A stretch of 64,000 nt of DNA from Sulfurimonas sp. HSL-3221 (lineage in GTDB: Bacteria; Campylobacterota; Campylobacteria; Campylobacterales; Sulfurimonadaceae). Made by a program: the position numbers and the translations under genes. The notes below the pieces were generated by a model that was not told where the DNA came from, did no database searches, and saw nothing but the letters and a program-made list of their open reading frames with translations. The stretch spans positions 62,001-126,000 of the forward strand of contig NZ_CP087998.1 in the NCBI RefSeq assembly GCF_021044585.1, written 5' to 3'. Positions 1-8,604 of the stretch are shown one piece after another. The stretch's first letter is position 1; every line of letters starts with the position of its first letter.

Positions 1-554
1 CGCGCCGCCTTCGGGATCTCGGCCAGGGTCTGCTCGGCCTGTGCGAACACGTTCTCACTGTAGCGCGCCAGGGCTTCGCCCCGTTCGGGCAGGCCGAGGG
101 CACTGCCCAGGAAACGGAAAATGGCCGCATAATCGGTCAGCGCCTCGTCTTTGGCATAGACGGCGGGCGTGTTGAGCAGACGCAGGCGCTCGGCCTCTTT
201 CTGCGTGAACGCGTCGCGGTGCGACCACATAAGCAGCAGGTCCGGCTGCTGCGCGAGCAGGATCTCCAGGTTCGCGGACTGGCCCGGGCCGAAGACCCGG
301 CCGAGGACGGGGAGCGTCCGCATCCGCGGGTCAAGGTAGGGGTAGGCGCGCGCGTCGATCGTGAAGATCCAGCCCGCCAGCAGCGCGGGGTCCATGGCGT
401 AGAGCGCATACGAACCGTACGGCGAGGGGGCATAGACCTTTTGGGGATCGGCGGGAACGACGACGTCGCGCCCGAGCATGTCGGTGATCTCCCTCCCGCC
501 GAGGAGGGTCCCCATCAGCAGTGACATCAGGAGTAGGGGTGTGGTAAAGCGCAT
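1..554 (-). CDS. ABC transporter substrate-binding protein, iron/metal-complex type (partial)
   Basis: Open frame running off the window start; only the first 184 residues are present. It begins MRFTTPLLLMSLLMG, a signal-peptide-like hydrophobic start behind a GGAG Shine-Dalgarno, followed by a DMLGRDVVVP motif and a region with SPYGSYALYAMDP and QQPDLLLMWSH. These are typical of the BtuF/FepB/FecB family of periplasmic binding proteins that deliver siderophore, haem or cobalamin-like complexes to FecCD permeases. It lies 8 bp after the second TonB receptor and is the last visible gene of a long uptake operon. It is a second binding protein besides the one at 6799-7797, so two outer-membrane receptors may each be paired with their own binder. 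The ligand cannot be told from sequence. Confidence 0.85.
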   Translation of the reverse strand, partial: MRFTTPLLLMSLLMGTLLGGREITDMLGRDVVVPADPQKVYAPSPYGSYALYAMDPALLAGWIFTIDARAYPYLDPRMRTLPVLGRVFGPGQSANLEILLAQQPDLLLMWSHRDAFTQKEAERLRLLNTPAVYAKDEALTDYAAIFRFLGSALGLPERGEALARYSENVFAQAEQTLAEIPKAA

Positions 555-562
555 GGTTTCTC

Positions 563-2608
563 CTAAAAAGCGAAGGCGATTTCGGCCCCGAGGGTCCGTC
601 CGCGGTCGTAGTAGTAGCCGGTGACGTAGCGGGTCGCGTAGTGGTCGTCGGTCAGGTTGCGCCCGTAGAGCTTGGCGGTGGCGGTTGCGCCGCCGAAAAC
701 GAAGTCGCGGGCGATGTTGGCGTCAACACGGGTATAGTCCCCCAGGTCCAGGCCTGTCATGGTCCCTTTCGGGCTGCGTGAGCTGGAGTAGCCGTCGACG
801 CGTTTGGCCGAGACGTTGAAACGGTAGGCCTCGTAGGCGTGGCTCAGCAGGGCGCTGAAGGTGTTGCGCGGCATCGTGGCGCCGAGGCTCTCCGTGGTCA
901 CGCCCCCGGACGTCGTCGAATTCTCGATGATGTGGGTCCATGCGAAGCGGTAGCTCGTCGTGTTGCCGATACGCCCTTTGAGGAGAAATTCGACCCCCTT
1001 GCGGTGGGAATCCTGCTCGGTGTAGTAGTAGTACTCGTTGCCGTCGCTGTCGGTGTAGGTGCTGCCCGTCGCGGTTTTTTCATTGTCGATGGCGACATCG
1101 AAATAGGTGAGCGCCGGGACGAAGGCGCGGGCGATGCCCGCCTCGAAACCGATCTCCCAGCGCTGCTGCCGTTCGCCGTGGAGCGTCGCGTTGTCTTCGG
1201 TCATCAGGTCGAAATCCCCGGAGGTCCCTTCATTGCCGTAGAAGTAGCGCGCGCTCAGGCGGTACCCTTTTGCGATGTTATAGAGCACACCCGCCGTATA
1301 GACGTTGGCGGCGGGAAGGTCCGTATTGCTGTTGGCATCCGGCGTCGCCAGTGCTTCGCTTTTGGCCGCCGTGGCGTGGTTGATGTGCTTGACGTCGTAG
1401 CGGTAGCCGGCGTCGAGGCAGAGCATCCCGTCGAACAGGGAGTGTTCGGCGGCGACGGAGTAGCCGTTCACCGTCGTGTTGTAGCTGTTGTAGGCCTTGG
1501 AGAGGTTGGGACCGAACCCTTTGCTCTGGGTCGACTGTCCGCCGAGATGCACGGTGGTGTCGCCGAAGCGGGCGTTGTGCCGGAGGCTCAGGGTCTGGGT
1601 CTTCTCCTCGTAGTGACGCTGCGACGCCACGGCGCTGTTGAAATATTCGTTGTGCTCCTCCTGGTCGTACGCGATCGTCGCCGCGGAGAAGAGCGTGATC
1701 TGGTTCTCGTTCCAGAGGACATTGCCGTCCAGGGAGAAGATGCGGGTCTGGACAGGATCGTAGTACCATTTCGCGCTGTCGGTTGTGCCGTCGACGGCGA
1801 CGCCGCGCTGCATTTCGAAGCGGCCGCTGTCGATGTAGCCCATCATGTTCAGCGAGAGTTTCCCGAGGGTGAGGCCGCCGTTGACCATCCCCGACACGGC
1901 CCGGCTGCCGTCGAACCACGAATCTTTGCTCGGGCGGTCGTAGCGTGAGGCCATCATCCCGACATAGCTGTTGTAGGGAGCGCCCTCGTCCAGCCGGGTC
2001 CCGACGTAGATATCCTGCCCGTTCGCCGCGGGCTGCGAAATCGCCTGTTCGTAATAGGCGTGGAGAAGCCCTTCGGTGGTTTTCGGCCGTTTGGTGCGGA
2101 TGACGATGAAACCGATGTTGAGGCCCGAGCCGCTGTTCGAGGCGCCGATGCCGATGGACGGGGCCAGGGAGAGGGCCGTCGACGAGCGGACGATCTCGAT
2201 CGATTCGATCGCGTTGACGGGGAGCTGCTGCAGCATCCGGTCGCTGCTGGAGGGGAGAATGGCCCCGTCGACGATGTAGGTGATACTGCCGCCGCCGCGC
2301 ATGTTGACAAAGAAGGGGTGGCGGCGTCCCTGGTAGGTGAGGTCCAGGCCCGTCGCCATGTTCAGGAGTTCGAGGACGTTCTTGGCCTTGTAGGCTTTGA
2401 TCTCCTTCTCATCCATCACCTCCGTGCCGAAGGCGGCGGATTTGGCGACGCGGTAGGGGTTGGTCGGACTGTCGATCTGCGTATCGTCGCGTTCGGCGAA
2501 TTGGGAATAGGCCGAATCGGTCGCGGTGACGGGGGCCAGATAGGTATCGTCGGCCGTGGCGGCGTGCTGCAGGAGGAGTAAGCCTGTGATGGCAAGGTTT
2601 TTTTTCAT
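563..2608 (-). CDS. TonB-dependent outer-membrane receptor (second of two)
   Basis: A protein of about 681 residues with a signal peptide (MKKNLAITGLLLLQHAATA), a plug region (VLELLNMATGLDLTYQGRRHPFFVNMRGGG, then IESIEIVRSS) and a C-terminal beta-barrel rich in alternating Tyr/Phe that ends in aromatic F-A-F. The upstream in-frame extension to 2662 would overlap the ATPase gene. The ATG at 2608 has an AAGGA Shine-Dalgarno and leaves an 8-bp gap, so it is preferred. Such receptors import iron complexes, haem or cobalamin using TonB energy. Its place after the permease and ATPase and before a second binding protein suggests a second import specificity sharing the same inner-membrane transporter. 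Substrate unknown. Confidence 0.93.
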   Translation of the reverse strand: MKKNLAITGLLLLQHAATADDTYLAPVTATDSAYSQFAERDDTQIDSPTNPYRVAKSAAFGTEVMDEKEIKAYKAKNVLELLNMATGLDLTYQGRRHPFFVNMRGGGSITYIVDGAILPSSSDRMLQQLPVNAIESIEIVRSSTALSLAPSIGIGASNSGSGLNIGFIVIRTKRPKTTEGLLHAYYEQAISQPAANGQDIYVGTRLDEGAPYNSYVGMMASRYDRPSKDSWFDGSRAVSGMVNGGLTLGKLSLNMMGYIDSGRFEMQRGVAVDGTTDSAKWYYDPVQTRIFSLDGNVLWNENQITLFSAATIAYDQEEHNEYFNSAVASQRHYEEKTQTLSLRHNARFGDTTVHLGGQSTQSKGFGPNLSKAYNSYNTTVNGYSVAAEHSLFDGMLCLDAGYRYDVKHINHATAAKSEALATPDANSNTDLPAANVYTAGVLYNIAKGYRLSARYFYGNEGTSGDFDLMTEDNATLHGERQQRWEIGFEAGIARAFVPALTYFDVAIDNEKTATGSTYTDSDGNEYYYYTEQDSHRKGVEFLLKGRIGNTTSYRFAWTHIIENSTTSGGVTTESLGATMPRNTFSALLSHAYEAYRFNVSAKRVDGYSSSRSPKGTMTGLDLGDYTRVDANIARDFVFGGATATAKLYGRNLTDDHYATRYVTGYYYDRGRTLGAEIAFAF

Positions 2609-2616
2609 GGTTTTCC

Positions 2617-3417
2617 TTATGAACATGGGGTGTGGGATGGGGAAGTGAAATGGGGGACGCACCAGCCCCGTTCACGGTGACGGATCACCTCCGCATCGAC
2701 GTCGTAGACGTGGCGCAGCATCCGGGGGGTGATAACTGCATCGGGATCGCCGTTCGCGATGATTTTGCCCCCGTGCATGACAATGACCCTGGTGGAGACC
2801 AGCAGTGCATGGTCGGGATAGTGCGTCGTCTTTAAAAAGGTGTAGCCCTCTGCCGCCAGCTCCGTGATCATCCGCAGCAGGCGCATCTGGTTGCCGTAAT
2901 CAAGCCCGTTGACCGGTTCGTCCATGATGAAGGTGCGTACCTCCTGGGCGATGGCGCGCGCCAGCAGCACCATCTGCTTCTGGCCGCCGCTGAGCTGCCC
3001 GAAGGGGCGCGAAGCGAGGTCGGCGATGCCGACGCGCTCCAGCGCGGCGCGGGCGATATCTCGGTCGCGTCTGGAGGGGTGGGCGAAAAAGCCCAGCTTC
3101 GATACCCGCCCCATCAGGACCATCTCCTCCACGCTGTAGCCGAAGGGGACGTTGTGGTACTGCGGAATGTAGGCGACATGCGTCGCGATGTCGCGGTGGT
3201 TGTAGTTGTAGAGCGGTTGTCCGTGCAGGCGGATGTCGCCTTTGCCTTCGAGCAGCCGCAGCATGAGGCGGATCAGGGTGCTCTTGCCGCAGCCGTTTGG
3301 CCCCAGCAGGCTCACGACCTCTCCCGGGTAGAGGGCAAGATCGACGCCATCGAGAACGGAATGTTTCGGATAGGCGAAAGAGAGATTTTTAACGGTATAG
3401 ACGGGTTTCAGTTCCAT
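2617..3417 (-). CDS. ABC transporter ATP-binding protein, FecE/BtuD type
   Basis: 266 residues with all ABC ATPase motifs: Walker A GPNGCGKST (residues about 39-47), signature LSGGQKQ, and Walker B with FIMDEP followed by an H-loop in KTTHYPDH. It closely resembles ATPases of iron-siderophore/cobalamin importers (FecE, FhuC, BtuD). Its start overlaps the end of the FecCD permease gene by 10 bp, so the two are translationally coupled. It powers the import system made of the permease and the two flanking binding-protein/receptor pairs. The C-terminal tail (HFTSPSHTPCS) is short and not conserved-looking. Confidence 0.93.
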   Translation of the reverse strand: MELKPVYTVKNLSFAYPKHSVLDGVDLALYPGEVVSLLGPNGCGKSTLIRLMLRLLEGKGDIRLHGQPLYNYNHRDIATHVAYIPQYHNVPFGYSVEEMVLMGRVSKLGFFAHPSRRDRDIARAALERVGIADLASRPFGQLSGGQKQMVLLARAIAQEVRTFIMDEPVNGLDYGNQMRLLRMITELAAEGYTFLKTTHYPDHALLVSTRVIVMHGGKIIANGDPDAVITPRMLRHVYDVDAEVIRHRERGWCVPHFTSPSHTPCS

Positions 3418-4433
3418 GCGGCCCTCGCGTTTTTAAGTACGATGATAAAGACGGGGATGCCGATGAGCGAGGTGAGGATCCCGATGGGGATCTCGACGTT
3501 CATCGCCAGGCGGGAGACGGAATCGGCCAGGAGCATGAAGGCTCCGCCGACCAGGGCGCTCAGCGGCAGCAGCAGCGTATGCGAAGGTCCCGCGGCCATA
3601 CGGACGATGTGCGGGATGATGAGTCCCACCCAGCCGATGATGCCCGCCATCACCACGGAGAGCGACGAGGCGAGCGTCGCCAGGATAATGGCGGTCAGGC
3701 GGATGCGTTTGACGTCGATGCCGAGGGCGCGCGCCTCCTCGTCGCCGAGGCTCAGCAGATCGAAATACTTGCCCATCACGAGCAGTGCCGCGATGGAGAG
3801 CCCCATCGGCACGGCGGCGAGCAGCACCTCGTCGAGTTCGGCCATGCTGAGCGAGCCCATCAGCCAGTAGACGATGGCCGGCAGCGTGCTGTAGGGGTCG
3901 GCGACGTATTTGACGACGGAGAGCAGCGCCGTGAAGAGCGAACCGCTGATGACCCCGCCGAGCACGAGCATGACGGTCGAGCGCGAACTGGTCACCATGG
4001 AGCCCACCATCACGGCGAAGGCGACGGCGACGAAGCCGAAGGCGAAGGCCAGGGCTTGCACGATCCACCACTGTTCGCTCAGCAGCATCCCCAGTGCGGC
4101 GCCGAAGGAGGCACCGGCGAGGACGCCTAGGATCCCCGGCGAGACGAGGGGGTTGACGAACATCGCCTGGAAAGCGGCGCCCGACGTCGCGAGCGCGGCA
4201 CCGATCAGGATAGCCAGAAGGATGCGCGGCAGACGGATCTGGAACAGGATGTTCTCAAGCAGGGCGAACTCCTCCTGCACAGCGCCGCCGAAGAGTTTGT
4301 ACTTGACAAAGGCGAGCAGCGTTTCGGGCGCGATCGGGTACTGGCCCCAGGAGAGGGCCAGCAGCGCCGACAGCAGGAGCAGCAGGGTGCCCCCGCCCAG
4401 AAAGAGCCAGTAGGATGAGGTGCGCCTGGTCAA
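3408..4433 (-). CDS. FecCD-family ABC transporter permease
   Basis: 341 residues, almost entirely hydrophobic, with about ten predicted membrane segments. Family hallmarks are RLPRILLAILIGAALATSGAAFQ and GILGVLAGASFGAALGM near the N terminus, GEEARALGID-like cytoplasmic coupling sequence (GDEEARALGIDV) and a C-terminal GxxxPHIVRM-type motif (IPHIVRMAAGPSH). Transports iron-chelate or corrinoid substrates across the inner membrane. The apparent start is a TTG that overlaps the TGA of the upstream receptor gene (TTGA), consistent with coupled translation. It is the only permease in the cluster, so both binding proteins probably dock on it. Confidence 0.92.
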   Translation of the reverse strand: MTRRTSSYWLFLGGGTLLLLLSALLALSWGQYPIAPETLLAFVKYKLFGGAVQEEFALLENILFQIRLPRILLAILIGAALATSGAAFQAMFVNPLVSPGILGVLAGASFGAALGMLLSEQWWIVQALAFAFGFVAVAFAVMVGSMVTSSRSTVMLVLGGVISGSLFTALLSVVKYVADPYSTLPAIVYWLMGSLSMAELDEVLLAAVPMGLSIAALLVMGKYFDLLSLGDEEARALGIDVKRIRLTAIILATLASSLSVVMAGIIGWVGLIIPHIVRMAAGPSHTLLLPLSALVGGAFMLLADSVSRLAMNVEIPIGILTSLIGIPVFIIVLKNARAAWN

Positions 4434-6667
4434 AACGACAGACTCAGCGATCCGAAGACGGAGAGCGGCGCCCCCGTCTGGTAGGTGGAAGAGGTGCCCG
4501 TCGTCGCGAGGACGTTGTCCGCGGAGATGATGGTCGCCACGTACTTCTCGTCGGTCAGGTTCGTCCCGCTGAGGCGGAAGACGGCGCTTTTGCTGCCGAG
4601 AAAACCGTTGATGCGGTAGGCGACGTCAAGGTCGAAGAGGGTGTAGGCGTCGACGGTCTGGCTGTTTTGGAGGTCGCCGTAGCGTTTGGAGGTGTAGCGC
4701 ACGCTCGGCGTGATCATCCAGCCGCCGACGCTGTAGGAGAGCGCCGCCTTGGCCAGGACCTCCGGCGCGTCGGGGACCTGTTTGCCCTCCGTGTCGATCG
4801 TCGTCGTCGGCGAGCTTTTGAAGTCCTGCGTAAAGGCGTACTTGTTGTAGGAGAGCCCCGCGATGAACTCCAGCGATTCGCTGACCGGACCCGAAGCGGA
4901 GAACTCTGCGCCGTAGCCCATCGCGTCGCCGACGTTGGCGGGATAGTTGACGCCGTATTCGGGGTCGTAGACGTTGGCCTGCTTGTTCTTGACGAAGGAG
5001 ACGAAGAGCACCGGGTTCAGCGCGACGCCGCCGACCATCGTCTTGTAGCCCAGGTCGATGTTGTCGGAGGTTTCGAGTTCGAGCTTGTTCCACAGCTGCT
5101 GCAGCGTCACGTTCTTGGCGACGAAGTTGGCCCGGTTCTTGATGTAGGTCGGGAAGAGGTTGACGTCGAAGCCGTAGGTGCGGGCGTAGGAGACGTAGAG
5201 CGTGTTGAGTTCATCGAAACGGTAGCCGGCATAGAGCGACGGGATCCACGTATGGAAGGTCTTCGCCTTGACGCTGGCCCAGGGGTCGAGGGTGCCCTGG
5301 GCGATCGCCGTGTCGTAGTTCTGGCTGGTGTTGAGGTCGGTACCGAAGGTGTAGCTCTTGAGCGAGCCGATCTCGAAGCTCTGGTACTGGAGCCCGGCGT
5401 TGTAGTCAAAGCCGCCGAGGCTGCCGGAGAGCTCCGCGAAGGGGGCCTGGAGGGTGTGGTACCCGGTTTCGGCCAGGGAGGCGTACCCGTCAAAAACGAG
5501 GTCGCCGCCGACGGATTTGTACTTCAGGCGGTCCGTCGGCGGTCCCGGAGGCTGCTGTTTGTGGTACCAGTAGCCCAGCGTCGTCTTGAGGGCCTTGGAG
5601 AAGCGGTGGGTGTAATCGGCGACGCCCCCGAAGAGGTCATGGTCGATCCGCCACTGGATGACGCGGTTTTTCGCAGGGTTCGCGTTGACGCTGGCGTTCC
5701 AGTACTCCCCCTTGTCCGTTTTGTAGTAGGGTTTGATTGTCACCGTGTCGTCAGCGCTTGGGCGGAACTGCAGGGTTGCCAGGACGGCCGTCGTATCGAA
5801 ATTCTGTTTGTTCCAGTCGTAGTAATCGACGTCGTTGTCCGCCGTCGGCCGGGCGGAGGCGAAATCTTTGTCCCAGTAGCTCTCCAGATCCTGGGCCTCG
5901 GTATAGGAGAGGGCGTAGTAGTTGTGGTGATCGTCTTTGTTGTAGATGACGTAGGCTTCCGCGCTGAACATCTCCGAGGGGGTATAGGCGATCCCCGCCA
6001 TGGCGTTGAAGCGCTCAAGTTCCCCGTCGCCTTTGTACTTGTCGTATCCGAGGTGGGAGAACGATCCGAAGAGGCGGACGTCCCCCATCTGCCCGCTGTC
6101 GAAGCGTGCAAAGGAGCGGGTGAAACTGTCCGAACCGAACGCCTGGGAAAGCGTACCGCTGCTCTGCTGCCGCGGCGCGTTGACGTTCATGTCTACCTTG
6201 CCGATCAGGCTGGAGAAACCGATGTTCTTCTCCGGTGGCAGGTACCCTTTGAGCAGGTCGATGGAGGCGACGTTCTCCATGTCGAGCATCTGTTTGCCGC
6301 CGCCGGGGTTGCTGGAGATCGGCATGCCGTTGATCATATAGACGCCCCCCGGGCCCGACTGGGATTTGCCGCGGATGCGGATGGGGTCGTGGTAGGAGGG
6401 TTCGTTGGAACCGGACGTGTCGGCGGGGGTGTAGTTGACCGAAGGGGAGTACTGGATGACCGTAAAGGGGTTCATGTTTGCCTGGGTCCCGAGGGTCGTG
6501 ATGCTCTTCTTTTCGAAGCGCTGATCGGAACCGTTGGTGTCGCCCTGGTAGAGGGTGTCGTCCAGCGCGCTGTCGGAGACGACGATGTGTTCGATATTAA
6601 CGGGGTCGGCCCAGAGGGCGGAGGCGGCCATGACGGCAACGAGGGGGTAGGTGTAAACGGGTTTCAA
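4430..6667 (-). CDS. TonB-dependent outer-membrane receptor (first of two)
   Basis: About 745 residues. The open frame extends far upstream, but that part overlaps the binding-protein gene. An ATG lies at 6691, but a TTG at 6667 is preceded at 8 nt by AAGGAG and gives a clean signal peptide (KPVYTYPLVAVMAASALWA, then DPVN), so the TTG is preferred. Plug-domain signatures follow: IRIRGKSQSGPGGVYMINGMP and MENVASIDLLKGYLPPEKN. The barrel ends SVFGSLSLSF with the usual terminal Phe, and the C-terminal LSGTNLTDEKYVA is typical of the family. Imports an iron complex, haem or similar ligand with TonB. It is unrelated in detail to the receptor at 563-2608, implying a different ligand. Confidence 0.93.
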   Translation of the reverse strand: MKPVYTYPLVAVMAASALWADPVNIEHIVVSDSALDDTLYQGDTNGSDQRFEKKSITTLGTQANMNPFTVIQYSPSVNYTPADTSGSNEPSYHDPIRIRGKSQSGPGGVYMINGMPISSNPGGGKQMLDMENVASIDLLKGYLPPEKNIGFSSLIGKVDMNVNAPRQQSSGTLSQAFGSDSFTRSFARFDSGQMGDVRLFGSFSHLGYDKYKGDGELERFNAMAGIAYTPSEMFSAEAYVIYNKDDHHNYYALSYTEAQDLESYWDKDFASARPTADNDVDYYDWNKQNFDTTAVLATLQFRPSADDTVTIKPYYKTDKGEYWNASVNANPAKNRVIQWRIDHDLFGGVADYTHRFSKALKTTLGYWYHKQQPPGPPTDRLKYKSVGGDLVFDGYASLAETGYHTLQAPFAELSGSLGGFDYNAGLQYQSFEIGSLKSYTFGTDLNTSQNYDTAIAQGTLDPWASVKAKTFHTWIPSLYAGYRFDELNTLYVSYARTYGFDVNLFPTYIKNRANFVAKNVTLQQLWNKLELETSDNIDLGYKTMVGGVALNPVLFVSFVKNKQANVYDPEYGVNYPANVGDAMGYGAEFSASGPVSESLEFIAGLSYNKYAFTQDFKSSPTTTIDTEGKQVPDAPEVLAKAALSYSVGGWMITPSVRYTSKRYGDLQNSQTVDAYTLFDLDVAYRINGFLGSKSAVFRLSGTNLTDEKYVATIISADNVLATTGTSSTYQTGAPLSVFGSLSLSF

Positions 6668-6798
6668 GTGGATTCTCCTTGGTTTCTTCATGGCACCAGG
6701 CAGAGCCCGGATACCTGTATTGATGCTGTGTTCTTCGTTGCGCACCGAGAGACCGTGTTTCGTCGAACGCAGCGGCTTGTTGGTTGCTCGCGACCCGG

Positions 6799-7797
6799 TC
6801 AGGGCACCAGCAGGTCGTCTATCTCTTGCGCGCTCAGGTCGACGCCGAGAAACAGTTTGTAAAAGGCGGCAACGCGCACTTTCAGATCGACGTCGTACGC
6901 CTCGGGGTGGAAAAGCGAGGCGAGCCACTGGATGCCGATGACGCGCATGAACGACGGCGGACGGTCGACCCAGTTGAACGGCAGCGTCGGGACGAGGTAT
7001 ATCCGTCCCGCTTTGACGGCGCGGAGCTGCTGCCACATCGGGTCCTCCACGAGGTCGCCGTAGACCATGGCGTGCTGGACGATGATCACCTCCGGATCGT
7101 AGGCCAGCAGGGTCTCGAAGTTGATCTTCTCCAGCCCGCGCAGGTTGCTCTGGCGGCATTTGTGGACGTTCTCGCCGCCGGCGAAGTTCATGGCGACGAC
7201 GTGGAAGGAGGTGTCGCACTCCGTCGAGAGGCCGTCCAGCCCCTCGGCGTAGTAGTAGCGTGTCGGCTTGGTGCCGGCCAGGGAGGTGTTGATCTCGGCA
7301 ATGACCGTGCGGGTGTAGTCGGCCAGTTCCCGGCCGCGTTTGCCCGCGCCGATGGCGTCGCCGACGCGTTCCATGGCGTCGGGCATTGAGTCGATCTGCC
7401 GGAACGGTACGGTCATCGTCGGAACGCCCAGTTTCGTGATCTGGTCGGTCACGGTCTGCACGAGCATGTCGTCTTCCCAGATCAGCACAAGGTCCGGGCG
7501 GGCGGCGATGAGACTCTCGAGGTTGATGCGGCTGCCGCTGCCGTGGAACGAGCCGATGACGGGCAGCGCGAGAAAGCGCGCGTCGAGGTAGGCGGGATCG
7601 GCACCGTTAAAGGGGTTCTTGGCCGCGAAGTTGAGGCCGATCATTTTGTCAGGGGCGAGGGCGTAGAGCAGGTAGTTCATCGGCGGCGAAGAGCCGAAGA
7701 CCCTCTTGACGGTCGCCTGATCTTCTTTCATATCGCTAAGCGCCTGGGGTACCAAGACGAGCACCGATATAAAGAGGGTAAGCAGAAGTCTGTTCAT
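6799..7797 (-). CDS. Periplasmic ABC substrate-binding protein, iron/corrinoid-complex type
   Basis: 332 residues with a signal peptide (MNRLLLTLFISVLVLVPQALS) and the two-lobe binding fold of cluster A proteins. The first lobe contains VIGSFHGSGSRINLESLIAARPDLVLIWED and the second FETLLAYDPEVIIVQHAMVYGD and WQQLRAVKAGRIYLVP. Such proteins deliver siderophore, haem or corrinoid to FecCD permeases. AGGA lies upstream of the ATG. The gene sits between tonB (9 bp upstream) and the first receptor, in the same operon as the permease and ATPase. Cysteines in ECDTSF and HKCRQS may form a disulfide. The ligand is not predictable. Confidence 0.9.
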   Translation of the reverse strand: MNRLLLTLFISVLVLVPQALSDMKEDQATVKRVFGSSPPMNYLLYALAPDKMIGLNFAAKNPFNGADPAYLDARFLALPVIGSFHGSGSRINLESLIAARPDLVLIWEDDMLVQTVTDQITKLGVPTMTVPFRQIDSMPDAMERVGDAIGAGKRGRELADYTRTVIAEINTSLAGTKPTRYYYAEGLDGLSTECDTSFHVVAMNFAGGENVHKCRQSNLRGLEKINFETLLAYDPEVIIVQHAMVYGDLVEDPMWQQLRAVKAGRIYLVPTLPFNWVDRPPSFMRVIGIQWLASLFHPEAYDVDLKVRVAAFYKLFLGVDLSAQEIDDLLVP

Positions 7798-7806
7798 GGT
7801 GGGTTC

Positions 7807-8604
7807 CTAAGAGTGTGAAAGTGAGAAGGTAATCGGGATCGTCAGATGGGTCAGCGATTCAAGAGAGGGAAAATCGCCGCTGAGATCCCATAGCGTTTGC
7901 AACGCTTTACGGTCCAGAATCGTACTGCCGCTGCTGCGTAAGATTTCCGCAGCAGCGACCGTACCGTTGGAAGCAAGTTTGAACGAGAGCGTCACCACCC
8001 CCTCGAGCCGCAGCCTTCTTGCGGCGGCGGGGTAGGCGATGGCGGATTCGATCATGGCACGTATCTGTCCCAGCACCGTTGCGTCCGGCCCGGTTGGGTC
8101 AGCTTTTTTGTTGTTGGCAAGCGGTGTAGCGCTTGACGCATTGTTTGGTGTGTGAGGAGAAGTTTCCGCGTGTGAGGCCGGGGCCACGGGCGGGGACGGA
8201 AGAGAGGCAAACGCCTCAGATAAAGCCGCGTCATCGGGTGTCTTTATCTCAGGGGTTTTGGGGAGGGGAACGGGAGCGCTCTGGGGCGCGGCCTTGACCG
8301 TTTCATGTACCGGCACCGCTGCCGTTTTTACCGGCGGTTTCGGGCGTGCAGCCGGTGTGGCCGGGAGGGGTTTCGCTTTCGGCGCGGCGGCCGCAGCTGC
8401 GGCACGCGGCGCATAGTCGGCCAGGGAGATCGCCATCGTCTGCCGCTCGGCCGTGAGGAGGGGCGTCGAGGGGTGCGGTGCGTAGAAGAACGCGCCCACC
8501 AAGGCGGCGTGCATCAGCAGGGACGCACCCATCGCTTGCAGGCGGTGATGGCGGTCGTTTTCATGTATCATATTTGATATAACGCTTGGTGCAAAAGAGT
8601 GCAT
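7807..8604 (-). CDS. tonB: TonB energy-transducing protein
   Basis: 265 residues with classical TonB layout: a single N-terminal membrane helix (about residues 25-42, GASLLMHAALVGAFFYAP), a long Pro/Ala/Lys-rich periplasmic spacer (about 60-165), and a C-terminal TonB domain (YPAAARRLRLEGVVTLSFKL, then GSTILDRKALQTLW). It transduces proton-motive energy from ExbBD to the two TonB receptors in this operon; exbB/exbD are not in the window. The start at 8604 has a GGAG Shine-Dalgarno; the alternative ATG at 8571 has none. It lies 3 bp after the globin stop codon, so it is probably co-transcribed with it. Confidence 0.9.
   Translation of the reverse strand: MHSFAPSVISNMIHENDRHHRLQAMGASLLMHAALVGAFFYAPHPSTPLLTAERQTMAISLADYAPRAAAAAAAPKAKPLPATPAARPKPPVKTAAVPVHETVKAAPQSAPVPLPKTPEIKTPDDAALSEAFASLPSPPVAPASHAETSPHTPNNASSATPLANNKKADPTGPDATVLGQIRAMIESAIAYPAAARRLRLEGVVTLSFKLASNGTVAAAEILRSSGSTILDRKALQTLWDLSGDFPSLESLTHLTIPITFSLSHS

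Noticed and set aside
4415..6862. 815-codon open frame on the plus strand
   Set aside because: It is antisense to a clear TonB receptor gene; the long opening is a product of high GC and codon bias. Its sequence is Val/Gly/Asp-rich with no family motif.
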